Source: Fragum whitleyi (lineage: Eukaryota > Mollusca > Bivalvia > Cardiida > Cardiidae). Taken from it: a DNA stretch of 64,000 nucleotides. The notes beneath the pieces are model-generated. The model had not been told where the DNA came from. It saw nothing but the letters and a program-made list of their open reading frames with translations, and ran no database searches. This document shows, piece by piece, positions 45,320 to 57,400 of the stretch. The position numbers and the translations under genes were made by a program. Each line of letters starts with the position of its first letter. Position 1 is the stretch's first letter. The stretch covers positions 45,580,065 to 45,644,064 of the forward strand of contig OX411555.1 of NCBI GenBank assembly GCA_948146395.1. The letters run 5' to 3'.

Positions 45320-46888
45320 GTAAAGACAGAAGCGGTAATGCCGCGTCGCTAACCCGGCAAAATTGCGTTATCATTTAGCGACAGTGTATTACCCCGCGCG
45401 TTACAGATGACTTATTTTTGGTCAGTTATAATGTGTATGTTCGCCTTGATTATCGATTTTTTGCACGTGAAGACTTACTTTAAATCCTTTATTAGTTAAA
45501 TTCGTAAAACGCCCGGAGTCAAATAACAGGATGATTTCCTTTAATCGGTTTAACATTACGGGAGAACTACTTTTTATGGCGAAAGCATTCGTGTATTTAG
45601 TGGTTAAGCCGCCGATGGCAGTTTGCACTCATTTGAACTTTGAGGCTTCCTCAAAATTTTGTAAGTTAACTTAAGCCAGCAAAGCGAAAACAAAAAATAT
45701 CTCTTTCCTCAATGCTTTTTCAGACCTGTCAAAAATCGGGGTGGTTTGTAGGGGTTAGCGCTTACGATAGGATGTTGGACATTTGTGATTTTATTTGCAA
45801 TGAATCCAATATACTTGAATGAATATGCGATCACCGCTTCAATTTCGGTTTTTGCTTAGTACCCAACTTCATCGATTGAAACCATACCACAGCCATCACT
45901 GGAAAATAAATGGTAAAATAGGAAAATCGGACATTTCATGTTCGTCACAATGTCTATTGTTAAACACCATCGGTGAAATTAACCTGTATTTTTGCGATTG
46001 AAAAGTTTCTTTATACTATATTGTTGTTTACTTTCGCCATCTTGCATGCTTCTACACTGGACACTTTTTAATACACCGTACCAGGTATACGACTGTGTAG
46101 ATACAACATAACTATAGATAGATTTTGTGCGATGAGCCGTGAAACCTATATTTATATATTAATTCACGAGCTCAGATTTGAAAATACACCTACTGCACCG
46201 TACCACAGTGTTTTTCTTTAGAGTTTGGGAATGGGTCCGAAACCAGGCTATTTGGGAAAAATGTGTAAATTTCTCAAACATTGGGATGAATAATAATCAA
46301 TATGGTTTTGGTAAAACTTACATTTAGGTATAACTCATCATCAAAATAAAGGTTTCTTTGCCTATTTTGTTATTTGAAATGAAATTGAACTAAGAAACAA
46401 CATATCTCTTATTTTTCCATTCCCAAATATTCCCAATTTACTAAAGATGAGGATCTTGCCAAACTGATTTGGCAAGATCCTCAACTTTTGCAAATTGGGA
46501 ATTTTTTCTTGATTTTGAGAAAAAATGGCACTTTTGTGCATTGGGAACAGGTCCGTTTTGGGTACCCGAACAAATATGGAGAAAATACTACCCGGTACCT
46601 GTAGTTTTTGCACATGTAGGGATATGATACTACTCCATTTCTCTTGTTGTTGTTGTTGTTTTTTTTTGTTTTTTTTTTTCTCTAACAGTTATAGGCCTAT
46701 CAATTAAAAGAATCATTTCGACACTCTGTAACGTTACGATGTGATCAATATTGACTGAGGATTGACATTCCGAACATGAAAGGTATACTTTTTTTCAATT
46801 GTACGCCAGTATCAAGCATGACGTCTATTAGGCTACACTACCGAATTATTGTCGTCAGACTGTACCTGTATATCAATTTACACACAGC

Positions 46889-46958
46889 ACGTGCAAGTAA
46901 AGCTATATAAAGCGGTTCTAGATCGTGTGTGCTTTCTCAATTGACAATGGTGATACAG
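46889..46958 (+). promoter_or_regulatory. Possible TATA promoter
   Basis: CACGTG (46889-46894, in AGCACGTGCAAG), then TATATAA (46904-46910), an ATG at 46947 and CAG|GTAAAG after four codons. Suggestive order, but no downstream gene is seen. Confidence 0.2.
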
Positions 46959-47270
46959 GTAAAGTACATATCTTTGGGATTGAAAGCTTTCTGTTCTAAA
47001 CCTAGCTATCTTTTCTCTCAAGTCCCCCGTTCTGTTCTTTTATTAGTATTTGTTTATTGGGTTTTTAAAAACGTGGTTAAATCATCACAGTCTCATATGA
47101 GCACGTGCGTGACTTTTCCCTAAATTTCGTGCTTTGGTGATGGGTAGTCCTATGTTATTGGCAGACATTGAGTGGCTTGGTTGAGTCTGACCTAGTTCAA
47201 GAAATATATTCAACAATTGTCATCAGAGAATTAGGTCCACATCTACACATTGAGCGCGAAATTAAGACTC

Positions 47271-48438
47271 TGATCAGACTGTCAGGATCGTCATGAATTT
47301 GACATCCGAAATTCTTAAGTAGCGTTGTTGCACGAGTGAAATTGTTGAAAAAATGGCCCTATTCATTGAAATAAAAAAATCTCAAACTACTGTTCAGATT
47401 TCAACCAAACTTCACGGGAATGATCATTGCGATATGCTCTTTCAGGATTGTTAGTAAAATTATGATCGCGCTTATGACATGGGATGTACGAGCTGTAGCG
47501 TCACTTACAAATGGTCCCATATGATGAAATATAAAAAATCTCCTGTGAACCTCTGTTCAGATTTCAACCAAACTTCACAGGGATGATGCTTAGAACATGC
47601 GCTTTCTGGCACTCATTCTTTCCGACTATTTGTCTCTCACCAAATGGGCTGATAATCGTAGATCTATGTGGGATAGCAGCTGGAGGCTAGGAAAGGATGT
47701 GATGGTTGTACTGGTGAGGAGTCCATTGTTAGGTGCTCCAGCCGCCGCGATATAGATGTAAAAGTGTTGCAAGCGGCGTTAAACTCCATTCAATCAATCA
47801 ATCAATCATGATCAGACTGTCTGGATCGTCATGAATTTGACATCCGAAATTCTTAAGTAGCGTTGTTGCACGTGTGAAATTGTTGAAAAAAATGGCCCTA
47901 TTTATTGAAATTAAAAAAAATCTCAAACGACTGTTCAGATTTCAACCAAACTTCACAGGAATGACCCTTGCGACATGCTCTTTCAGAATTTTTAGTAAAA
48001 ATATTTTCGGGCTAATTACATGGGATGTACGGTCTGTCGCGTCATTTACAAATGGTCCAATATGATGAAATTAAAAAAATCTCCTCCGAGCCACTGTTCA
48101 AATCTCAATCAAACTTCACAGGAATGATGTTTAGAACATGCGCCTTCTGGTTTATCCGTAGCCGCCGTCATAGCGCAGTTGGTAGCGCGTCGGACTGTCA
48201 TTCTAGAGGTCCAGGGTTCGATCCCCGACGGCGGCACTTATTCTATCTAACTATTTGTCTCTCACCAATGGGTTGATAATCGTAGATCTATGTGAGACAG
48301 CAGCTGGAGGCTAGGAAAGGATGTGATGGTTGTACTGGTGAGAGAAATACCAGGAATCCATTGTTAGGTACTCCAGCCGCCGCGATATAACTGGAAAAAA
48401 TGTTGAAAGCGACGTTAAACTCCATTCAACCAATCAAT
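47271..48438 (+). repeat. Tandem duplication of a 538 bp repeat unit with SINE
   Basis: 47271-47808 and 47809-48438 are direct copies starting TGATCAGACTGTC and ending in the SINE body. The left copy's SINE (about 47615-47805) lacks the tRNA-like head; the right copy has it. The non-SINE part is itself two related units of about 170 bp (TTTCAACCAAACTTCACRGG landmark), like Helentron-like cores. Confidence 0.75.
48161..48438 (+). mobile_element. Full-length tRNA-derived SINE
   Basis: The head is tRNA-like: acceptor halves GCCGCCG and CGGCGGC pair, A box TAGCGCAGTTGG, B box GGTTCGATCCC, and an anticodon loop CTGTCAT as in tRNA-Asp. The stems have mismatches, so it is a SINE head and not a working tRNA gene. 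Imperfect flanking repeats GGTTTATCCGTA and GGATTTATTCGTA. Confidence 0.85.
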
Positions 48439-48852
48439 CGGATTTATTCGTAAAATTTATGATCGGTTGATACGAGGTAAACGGGCTGTCGCGTCACGTG
48501 AAAATAGTCCATGTGATGAAATATTAAAAATATTCTCAGAAACTACTGTTCAGAATTCAAACTTCACTGGAAAGATGCTTAGAAGATTATCTTTCAGGTT
48601 TGTTCCCTGAATTAGTATCATTATTATTAATTCAACCAAAATTCATAGGAATGATACTTTGAACATGCACATTCAGATTTCTTCGTTACATTCTGATTGG
48701 GCTGATAAAACTAGCTCTATGAGATGTCAAGTCATCGAAAAATTAGGAAATATAAAACAAATTTTCTTCTCTGTTACTACTGTTGAAAAGTCAATCAAAC
48801 TTTACATAAATGATCCATCCTTGAGACATATTCTTTCATATTTCTTTGTAAA

Positions 48853-49014
48853 TGTAGTGGACCCGTAATAGTTACGAAATGTTTGTGAAGTAATGAACTT
48901 TAACAGTGTTGACCGAGGTTTCCTCATGATTTTCATTAGGAAACCTCGATTAACATTGTGAAAGTTCATGAGTGCCGAAATGTTGGGGATCTATTACGGG
49001 TCCACTTCCTTAAA
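48853..49014. repeat. Palindromic MITE, GTAGTGGACC family
   Basis: From TGTAGTGGACCCGTAATAGT to TATTACGGGTCCACTTCCTTA. The halves are nearly perfect inverted copies around CCTCATGATTTTCATTAGG. Confidence 0.75.
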
Positions 49015-49791
49015 TCATGATTGTGTTCTAACCATGGGCTGTCCGGGCACTCTAGACACTCAGGCTACAACGAATCTATGCAGTAAATTATAAAATGAAT
49101 TATCTCTCTGAAATTTATTATTTATAGAATGATTTTTGTCAGGAATTGTCTTCAGGTAGACATCTCTAAGATTTCTTTGTATTTTTGCCGGTATGATGTT
49201 GTGACATGGTAAAGGGGACTTTCAGCGTGCACAATTTCAAGTTGATGTTGTTTTTGTTTTTTCTGTTTTTCCCGAAACTCTTAAGTAAGTTTTCTAATAA
49301 TTTGACCATGCCCACCTTGTAGCTGTTTGTCAATATTATACTGTATCATGGAAAAAAGGGCCTTCATGTAAAATGCCTTGCAGAAATTAACCCTTCATAT
49401 TTTGCGGATGGATTTTCTTGAAATTTGAAATGAATGTTCATTATCATCATGTTATGATCATCAAGATTATTGTGGCTGTTTGACCTTTAGATGACTCACT
49501 CAGACCTGTATGGATAATCCCTTAATAAATTAACTTGATCTGAGTTGATAACTTTCCCAAACATTTAAAACTTGTTATCTTAGATTTGTCTGAGCAGAAG
49601 TGCCAGTGAAGCGATACTGGTCCTCCAGTGCCATTTTTTTTATTGTCTACACCTTTTTTTCCTCGCACTATTTTCCGAAGATTATGAGAGCAAAAGCGAT
49701 GACATGTATCCGGTCCGTCTGTTTGTCCGGACTGGTAAAATGTTGAAAAGGAGCTTTTCAAAACGCAACTCCAGTCGTTGATTGAAGCCTT
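49015..49791. other. Intergenic, no gene
   Basis: No gene is seen. 49590-49740 carries a partial, inverted Helentron-like end (AGTGCCAGTGAAGCGATACTG and GTCCGTCTGTTTGTCC). Confidence 0.4.
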
Positions 49792-51260
49792 TATTTTTAG
49801 CTCTACTGACCGATTGTCAGAAGAGCGATATCGGTTTACCGTCCGGTGTCTGTCCGTCCGTCCGTTAAATTTTGCTTGTTGACCTCTTTTTTTTCTCTTG
49901 TTGGATCCTAAGTTATTAACCGATTGTCTTCAAACTTGATTAGAATGATTGTATCATCACAATGAACACTTACTCAGGATGATTGTAATATCACCAGGAT
50001 GGTTCCTTTCGGAAAGGGCCTAATCCGTCAAGCGTCAAAGGAAAGAGGGTCAAATCAAAACATTGATTAGAGAATCCTCGTTAAGTCTCTATTAGTCAGT
50101 TTTCATCCGATTGTCTTAAAACTTATTCAGAATGATTGTATCATCACAAGACTAGTTCCTTTCGGAAATACACTACCCAAAAGTTCTAAGCGGCCACCTT
50201 GCCTTTCTCCATTGTTCACATATTTTCCGCTTTCGTTTTGAAATGTGAACTTTGTCTTTTGAACGCGTGGCCTTTCAGTCATCATCCTATTCAACTGTTT
50301 TGTAAAATAATGCATTAGTAAGTCCTAAAGACGGAATTAAATGCATGTACCCTCAAATTCAAAAGTCACAAAATTGACACTTTTAAGAGTAATTTGATTT
50401 TTTCTATACTTGAAAAAAAGCAACGCCTATCAATCTTTTTTACTTAAAACATTGGTACAATGCCTGTGGACTTCTATAATTAATAAGAAATGCCAAAACT
50501 TTCTACACAATCCTTATCCTAACAAGAAATGTCAAAAATACTCCAACCACCAATGTTAACTTTGTAATCGAGGATACTCCTGCTTTCGTTTAATTTTTAA
50601 ACATTTCTTGTTGAATTATTTCACTGAGTTTTCTCTTATTGAATTCATATATGATTTGGCTACATTATTCAAGCGAAAACGAGTTGATAACCATGCGGCG
50701 TTCATAACATATGACCAAAAAGGCAAGTGGCCGCGTAGGAGTTTTGAGGAGTGTAGATCTGGGCCCAGTCCATCAAGTGTCACGAGGAAATGAATGAAAC
50801 TAAGAAAATCCTCGTTTACGCCCTAAAGTCCCGAGTTTCACCCAATTATCTCCAAACTTGCTCAGAATTATTGTATCATCACAAGGATGGTTCCTTTCGG
50901 AAAAGGGCCTTATCCGTCAAGCGTCTCGGGGAAAAAGGGGCAAAATGCAAATTTAATTAGAAAATCCTCGATAACGCTCAAAAGACTACAGTTCGATCCG
51001 ATTATCTTCAAACTTCTCAGAATGATTGTACTATATCAAGGATGGTTTCTTTCGGAAATAGGCCTTATCCGTAAAGCGTAACGGAAAAAGTGACAAAACG
51101 AAAATTCAGTAAGAAATCCTCGTTAAGGCTCTCAAACCCTCAGTTTACATTCGATTGTCTTCAAACCTGCTCAGAATGATTGTACTGTCACAAGGATGGA
51201 TCCTTTAGGAAATGAAAGGTTGGGCGTCACGGGAGAATGAGCCAAATGAATTTTTTTACC
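49792..51260 (+). mobile_element. Helentron/pearl-like element, interrupted
   Basis: Head TTTTTAGCTCTACTGACCG with a GATTGTCAG/CTGACCG hairpin and a GTCTGTCCGTCCGTCC tract. Core units with TCAGAATGATTGTATCATCA lie near 49930, 50117, 50852, 51009 and 51163 (period about 155-185 apart from one gap). 50190-50750 is unrelated inserted sequence. The tail is unclear, so the right boundary is approximate. Confidence 0.6.
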
Positions 51261-51332
51261 AGAAAATCCTCTTTAAGGTCGAAGAGGACTATAGCGTTTT
51301 TGGAGAAAAATGAATAAATTTTGGTATATATA

Positions 51333-52155
51333 CTTAGTCAAAAAAGTTTAGCAACACTTGATTTTTTTCGCTAAATATTTTTCTGTAGTAGAAATATTGC
51401 AATCAAATGAAGCAAAACATTGACTTCAATCTCCAAGCAATATATTTATGCTTTTCTTTTGTTCCAATGGTGACGCTACAGTCACAAAAACATAGTCAAA
51501 CCGGCGGGAGGGGCTGATATAAAAAGTCGCAGCCTTTCATTTTTTGTCAAGATTTCGGTTTTGCAATTCAGTAACACGCTGTCCAGAGCGACAAGAATTT
51601 TAGCAAATGTTATCTTTGGTCATTGGCTGCCTTTCATACCAAAACGAATTGTCTGCGTGTTAACGTGTTGTTGACGTTACGTGATTAACGCCTCTCAAAA
51701 TTCTGAAGCTATAGTTGACGTGGCATATTTCAAATGATCAGGTCAAATGAAAGTGATCATGGGAAGGTTTATGAGCCAATTTTCTAGTCTTTTACACCAT
51801 TGACGTCATAGAAAATGGACAATACAGAAAAGCCGTTATGTGATCATCCTCCGTTTATGACCCGGTCAATGTTCTGTTCGATGATTTGAGCGGCTTTCTT
51901 TGAATTGATTTAGTACTCATTCAATGTGATGAAAAGCGGAAATTTCAGGCTGACTCTAGCTTGTAAATTTGAACTACTGACTTAAAACGCTTGAAAACTC
52001 GCGGTACGTCTTAAATGGTGATCTGCAAAGTAAACATTGTTGATTCGGATAGCAAATCGATAACCTCATCGCTCTGGCACCGACCCACTTAATTGATATT
52101 TACACAGACTATGTTACAATTCAACAAAAAGTGTTGCAAAACTTTTTTGACTATG
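51333..52155. mobile_element. Tc1/mariner-like non-autonomous DNA transposon
   Basis: 823 bp, flanked by TA. Inverted ends share TAGTCAAAAAAGTTT and GCAACACTT, with two mismatches in about 27 bases. No transposase. Between the ends the sequence is unremarkable and has no long open frame. Confidence 0.7.
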
Positions 52156-53689
52156 TATATGTGTTCTCTACGGTTAATGCGATCTCAACGGTGTATATTT
52201 TTTGCTTCCTGATTTAAAAATAACGTTACCATGAAGTCGTAAAATAAACGATTACGATCATAAACAAAATGCTATGTACAAATCTTTGTATCTAAATATA
52301 CAGACATGTGAGTGGGTTGAAATCAATATTCAATTTTTTTCTGTTCCAAAAATCTCGCTTTTAACAAAATTTTTAAAAAAAAAATGGCCCAATGAAATTT
52401 GTTGAAATTTTGATATTATTTTCTCAAAGTCTAATTTGGTGAACAGGGGAAGTTTTAAAAACTTTAACCTTGCAGATTTTTTAAAATCCGGATTTAACGG
52501 TTGGCATTTTGACGTTAAGACTATGAAATTGACGCTCAAATTGAACCTATTATTTTTCTATCTTTGTTTTGATTAATTTGCGAACGATGAGTATAAAAAA
52601 TGAAGAAATTCCTAGACGTGTTCAATAGCCTTTGGCGAATAGGCACTCAAAATTTCATTCCAATACACCGAAAACTTCGCGATACACATGAATTTGCCTT
52701 ACACAAGTGTTGTTGATCTTTAACTACAGTAAGAATTACGTCGACGTCGCTATAAACGAACTCTATTTTTGTAAGCCATTATGTCGCAAGCTCGACGTTA
52801 TGAAGTTACTATTGATTAGCACGTTAAAAGACTATTTGTGGGTACAGTGATATCATTTTAAATAAAATCGGAAAATTCCAATGCATGTTTACAAAAAAAC
52901 AGAAATCTTACTAATACTTTTAGTGAAATCAGTCATGAGAATTTGGCGAATTTTTCTACGTTCTGCGTTTGTATTTTTCGAAATTTCGACGTTCGGGTAA
53001 TAAATTTTGATCCCCTATTGTAGAAATTCCTCACAGGGAAGCATCACAAAAAGTTGCGGGCATATGAAACGAAAAAGGGGGAAAATCAAATTTCAACAAC
53101 TATCAATTATCTGGTCAAATGGTTTCTGAACAAAGGGAGAATATATTCAGATTTGATATCCAAAGGTAGTAACAATCTTCGACAAACTTAATTTTATAAA
53201 AATACCCGATCTTATACTAAAACAACTCGGTTTAAATCTTTCTCCTTTGAATCGGCCCCTATGCAAATCAGCACTATTTTTGGTTATACAATTCGCTGTA
53301 CCGTTTAATAAAGACATAAGTAGGTATGAAAACTTGCGCTGAAAGTTAACATGTAGACGGGCGGACAAAATAATTATTTTACATTAAAAAATTCTGAAAA
53401 CAAAACTCATCGTGATATTAGTTGGAAAATGTGATATGAAAGGAAAAAATACGTTTCAATAATTCATTTCTGAGATTTTAAGCGAAATGTCGGTCCATAT
53501 AGAAGTCAAACGGACTCTAGTACTGGTGCGAGAAATAAAAAAAAAAAAACTGAAACCATTGTCAGGTGCTCCAGCAAATTCCGATGTGATTAAGAAAAGT
53601 TCAGTGCTGCATTGCAACTTATTCCTGCATTCTTTAGAAATTATAAACCCCGTCGTGTGCTGAATTGATCAGAACTTGCCTCGTGAAGA
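52156..53689. other. Intergenic, no gene
   Basis: AT-rich with scattered CpG. 53520-53600 retains a worn SINE tail (GTACTGGTGCGAGAAAT, CCATTGTCAGGTGCTCCAGC) split by an A13 run. Nothing else is recognised. Confidence 0.4.
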
Positions 53690-53920
53690 AAAGGCATGGG
53701 CGTATCTAACACTTTGAAATGTATACGCACGGGCGACAACCAAAGAATATTATAGGCTAAAGGCAATCGATGTGGACTTTGACAAAACTTGAATGCCCTC
53801 CGTCCGCCGCGTCCCTTTTTATGATTTGAGCGTTGGTGAATAATCTTAACGTCGTACCTATAGCTTGAATTAGCTGTAGTTTCGATGTTCTGATCATTCA
53901 TCAACGATATTTTCCTGCAC
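53690..53920. repeat. Dispersed repeat, copy 2 of 2
   Basis: Partner of 35575-35793: ATGTGGACTTTGACAAAAC, ATTTGAGCGTTGGTGAATAA TC and AGCTGTAGTTTCGATG in the same order. It lies 450 bases before NUP42. Confidence 0.6.
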
Positions 53921-54370
53921 GGATGCTTATTTCTAGTTTACGCACTTGCGAAATTACGTAATGGGAGTAACGCCCTTATAAGAGCTTAAGGATTTTTCAT
54001 ATAAAAAAACCCTCAGTGTTTCGTTTAAAAAATGTAAATTTTCTTTGACGGCCTATCCCGCATTCGATTCAAGCACGTGCAAAGCGGGAAACAAATTTCA
54101 AGCGTTCTCAAAGTTTGCATCCTGAGCTCAGAGTCTCGGTATAGTCTTACTCTGCCTAAAGGGCTCACGGACCCTTTCGAGCCCTTTGTTGATTTAGTTT
54201 AGTTTAAAAATATTTAAATTTTATATACCCTGCCGAGGTGATGAACAAATATGAAAGGGGCTAGGAAACAAGTAGGCCTACGCTTCTAAGCGGAAGTAGG
54301 AGTTTCAAAAAACGAAAGTAGATAATCTGAAATTTTCAAAATCTAGAATTGAATTTTCCATGCTGAGATT
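53921..54370 (+). promoter_or_regulatory. NUP42 upstream region
   Basis: The presumed promoter and 5' untranslated region of NUP42. It is richer in CpG than its surroundings, contains a TTACGTAA near 53955 and a CACGTG in GCACGTGC near 54073, and has no TATA box I would trust. Confidence 0.4.
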
Positions 54371-54455
54371 ATGGTTGTTTGTCGGTTTTTCATGCAGGGA
54401 AACTGCAAGTATGGCAATAACTGCTGGAATGAACACCCTTCTGGTGGAAATCAAG
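54371..54455 (+). CDS. NUP42: NUP42 exon 1, CCCH zinc finger
   Basis: ATG opens [28 protein letters not shown]. The cysteines and histidine form C-X7-C-X5-C-X3-H (C4, C12, C18, H22), and WNEHP is typical of this protein; human has [20 protein letters not shown]. Donor GTAATA, exit phase 1. Confidence 0.9.
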
Positions 54456-57400
54456 GTAATATAAACTTGAATAGTAAGTTATAATATTCGGACAGTAGAG
54501 TATTTCGGATGTAAATTATCTACCTAAGAACAACAAGGAAATGAAAATCTACAAGGAATTGACAAGGACAAGGAATTGTTCCGATAAAAAATGTAGACTC
54601 GTGTCTATTTCATATATTAAGATACAGTGTAATAGAAAAGCACTTAAATGTGCAATGAATCTGGGGGGGGGGGGAATTGTTTAATGTAGGCCTATGTTCA
54701 AATTAAAATGGAAATTCATAATTGCTCAATTCTGATTGATATTTTCCCACTCTGTATAATAGCTCCTTTGAGCCAGGTAAATTATATTTTTGGCATAGGT
54801 TTGAAGGGTTTGACACCAACTTCATTTTGCCACAGGCCTTCAGGACGAGTTGGTTCAAACTTTCACAGGTCCTCCTCTCTGAGTACAGGTCCTCGACATC
54901 TTTCTTTGCTCTCAAGCAATTTGAACTATATATTTTACTCAAGCAATGTGTATAGTGTTGTATATGAGGAAATTTCAGACATGAGGAAAACTGGCAAAAG
55001 AAGAAATGCTTGATACAACAATTTCTTCTTTTCCCACAGAGTTTTCCCTACATCTAATGAGGTTTATACTCACAGCATGGGGAGGAGGAGGGTGACTTTC
55101 ATGATTCTTAAGAACTGAAGTTACTGACAAAAAAAATTCACAGACAAGAAGGACCTGCATTAGAGATTGAAGTGCCAGACCTACCCGAAAATTTGTGGTG
55201 TTAGCAGGGCTCGTGTTTGACCCTTAAACCAGGGTTTTGACCCCCAGAATATGAAAAAAAATCCATTTCGACCCCTAAATATTTCAGTCTTTTTTACTCC
55301 TAAAATTTTAAGCTTGATATTGCTACAAATTATAAATTTATCAAAAGCCATTGTTTCCTTCATATTTTTATAAGAGATTCATATTTACATATGAATCTCT
55401 TATAAAGATATGAAGGAGGCAGTTGAAAAGTCAATAAGCATAAACAAGAAATATTTACTTATGATCCATTTATTACATTGGTTTGACCCCCTCAACAGCA
55501 GTTTTTGACCCCAAAAGAATCTCAGTCAACGGGTCAATGACTCCTGCAATTCAAAAGCCAGCACAAGCCCTGTGTTAGTGTCGAACCCTGGTTTGAATGT
55601 AGTAATTATAGTATTTCATTCCCAAACCATAAAATTTGCATTGCAGGATTTTCAGTGACAGCTCAAAGACAGCTGTTTGGTGGTAACAAACAAGGAAGCA
55701 CGGGTAGAGGTCAAGGTCAGGTGACATTTGGACAGAATCGGTTTAAGTGGATATCACCAGACGTCCAGCAGCAGCAGCCACAAACCAGAGCAGGAAACAT
55801 GGCTCCCAGTCAGCAGTTATCAACTGGAGATATAGTGTAAGTGGTCAGGCATGCTGAGCTTTAGGAAGGGGTAATATCACTGATTTGTTTATGCTGTTTA
55901 AACTTAAAGGGCCGAAATATGGCTCCATTTCCCTCTAAAACCCTTTTCCCCCTCTAAACATATATCAGGAAAGAATTCCTCTAACGGAAATGTCAGGCCG
56001 CTGTATAGAGCAGTTGGTAGTGTGTTGGACTGTCAATCTAGAGGTCTCAGGTTTTTTCCCCGATGGCATCTCTCATTCTATCCAATTATTTGTCTCTCAC
56101 CAATCTGTTGATAATAGTAGATATTGTAGAAGCAGCTAGAGGCTAGGATAGGATGTGATGGTTGTACTGGTTAGAGAAATACCAGGAATCCATTGTTAGG
56201 TAGGTGCTGCAGTCTGTGCAATATAGCTGAAAAAATATTGGAAGCGGCATTAAACTCTATTCAATCAATCTAACAGAAATGTCATTTTTCTTGTTATACC
56301 CCCCACAACGAAATTTTGGGGGGGGGGGGGGGTATACTGGAATCAGGTTGTCCGTCTGTAGACATAATTTTGTGTCCTCTTCTTCTCCCACGGTTTTGGA
56401 CCAATTTTGCTGAAATTTTATCAGGTTGTTTCCTATCATATGAAGTTGTGCACCTGCAATTTTCATTCTGATCCAGTCATTAGTTTTAGAGTTATGCCAC
56501 TTTGAACTTTTTAAGGAGGGGGGCGGGGGAGTAGTCAAAATTTAAAATTGCAATACTCAGTTACAATAAGGGGAGTTACCAAATTTGGTAAGTAACATCA
56601 TCTTGTTGTTATCATTTTGCAAAAAGATCATGTACTGAAAGCACTTATACTGGGACATAGCCCCAGTAGGACCATGCCCTAGTGGGGGGTATGAGTCCGC
56701 TCTGCGACAGTTCTAGTTTAATGATTTATATCATGAGTTATATGCAAAGGGTAAAATAAGAGGGCAGAATTAGGGTTGATATGTACATGAATAAAGTCTG
56801 TTAGGGGGAGGGGGAAGGGGGGAGTTATAATTATGCAAAAGGTAAAATCCGAGCGCTATGAAATTATTTCATAATTAGAACCTTGTCTGGCCTGAGTAAC
56901 TCCATAACTTGCTGGGCTGTCAATCATAAGGTCATTAAAGACACAGTGTCAAAAATGTGAGGATTATAATAAACTCAACTACAGATAATTCCATTTACAT
57001 ATTGATAATGGCTCATCATGAAAGGGTTGTAAATGCCTAATTTTCCATGTTTCGATAGGCGATTAAAACTATTTTGTGCTGAGCCATAGATATGGTTGAT
57101 ACTATTGAAAAAGTAACCTTTAGAAATGATTACTTTAAACACATGTGTACAGGTACTAATCACAAGAGATAATAGAGGAATTGAAATTCTTTGAGATAAA
57201 GATATGTGATGGAACTATCATATCTCTATGCAGTGAAACAATCAGACTAGCCAAATGCACAGCAGACCTATTTCTTCATTTTCTCAAAGGCCTTTGGTGG
57301 GTTTTCTCCAAGCAGTGTTCAAAGTAATTTTTGCTGTTGTTATTAAAGAATTGTTTAAAAAAACAAGTAATAACACTAAAGATATTATACTTGTAGGAGA

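Larger units (their letters stand above)
44640..47150. other. Mostly unique intergenic stretch
   Basis: Less AT-rich than its surroundings, with more CpG (for example GCGCGTCGGG near 44780 and CCCCGCGCGTTACAG near 45392) and few recognisable repeats. It holds a 48-codon open frame (44719-44865), a possible small exon (45272-45319), a hairpin around GAGGATCTTGCCAA/TTGGCAAGATCCTC (46449-46484), a TTG/T tract (46645-46680) and a TATA-like motif (46904). No gene is recognised. Confidence 0.4.

Noticed and set aside
48161..48237. Apparent tRNA-Asp gene
   Set aside because: Acceptor halves and boxes are good, but the anticodon and T stems mismatch, bases between acceptor and D stem are extra, and the SINE body follows directly.
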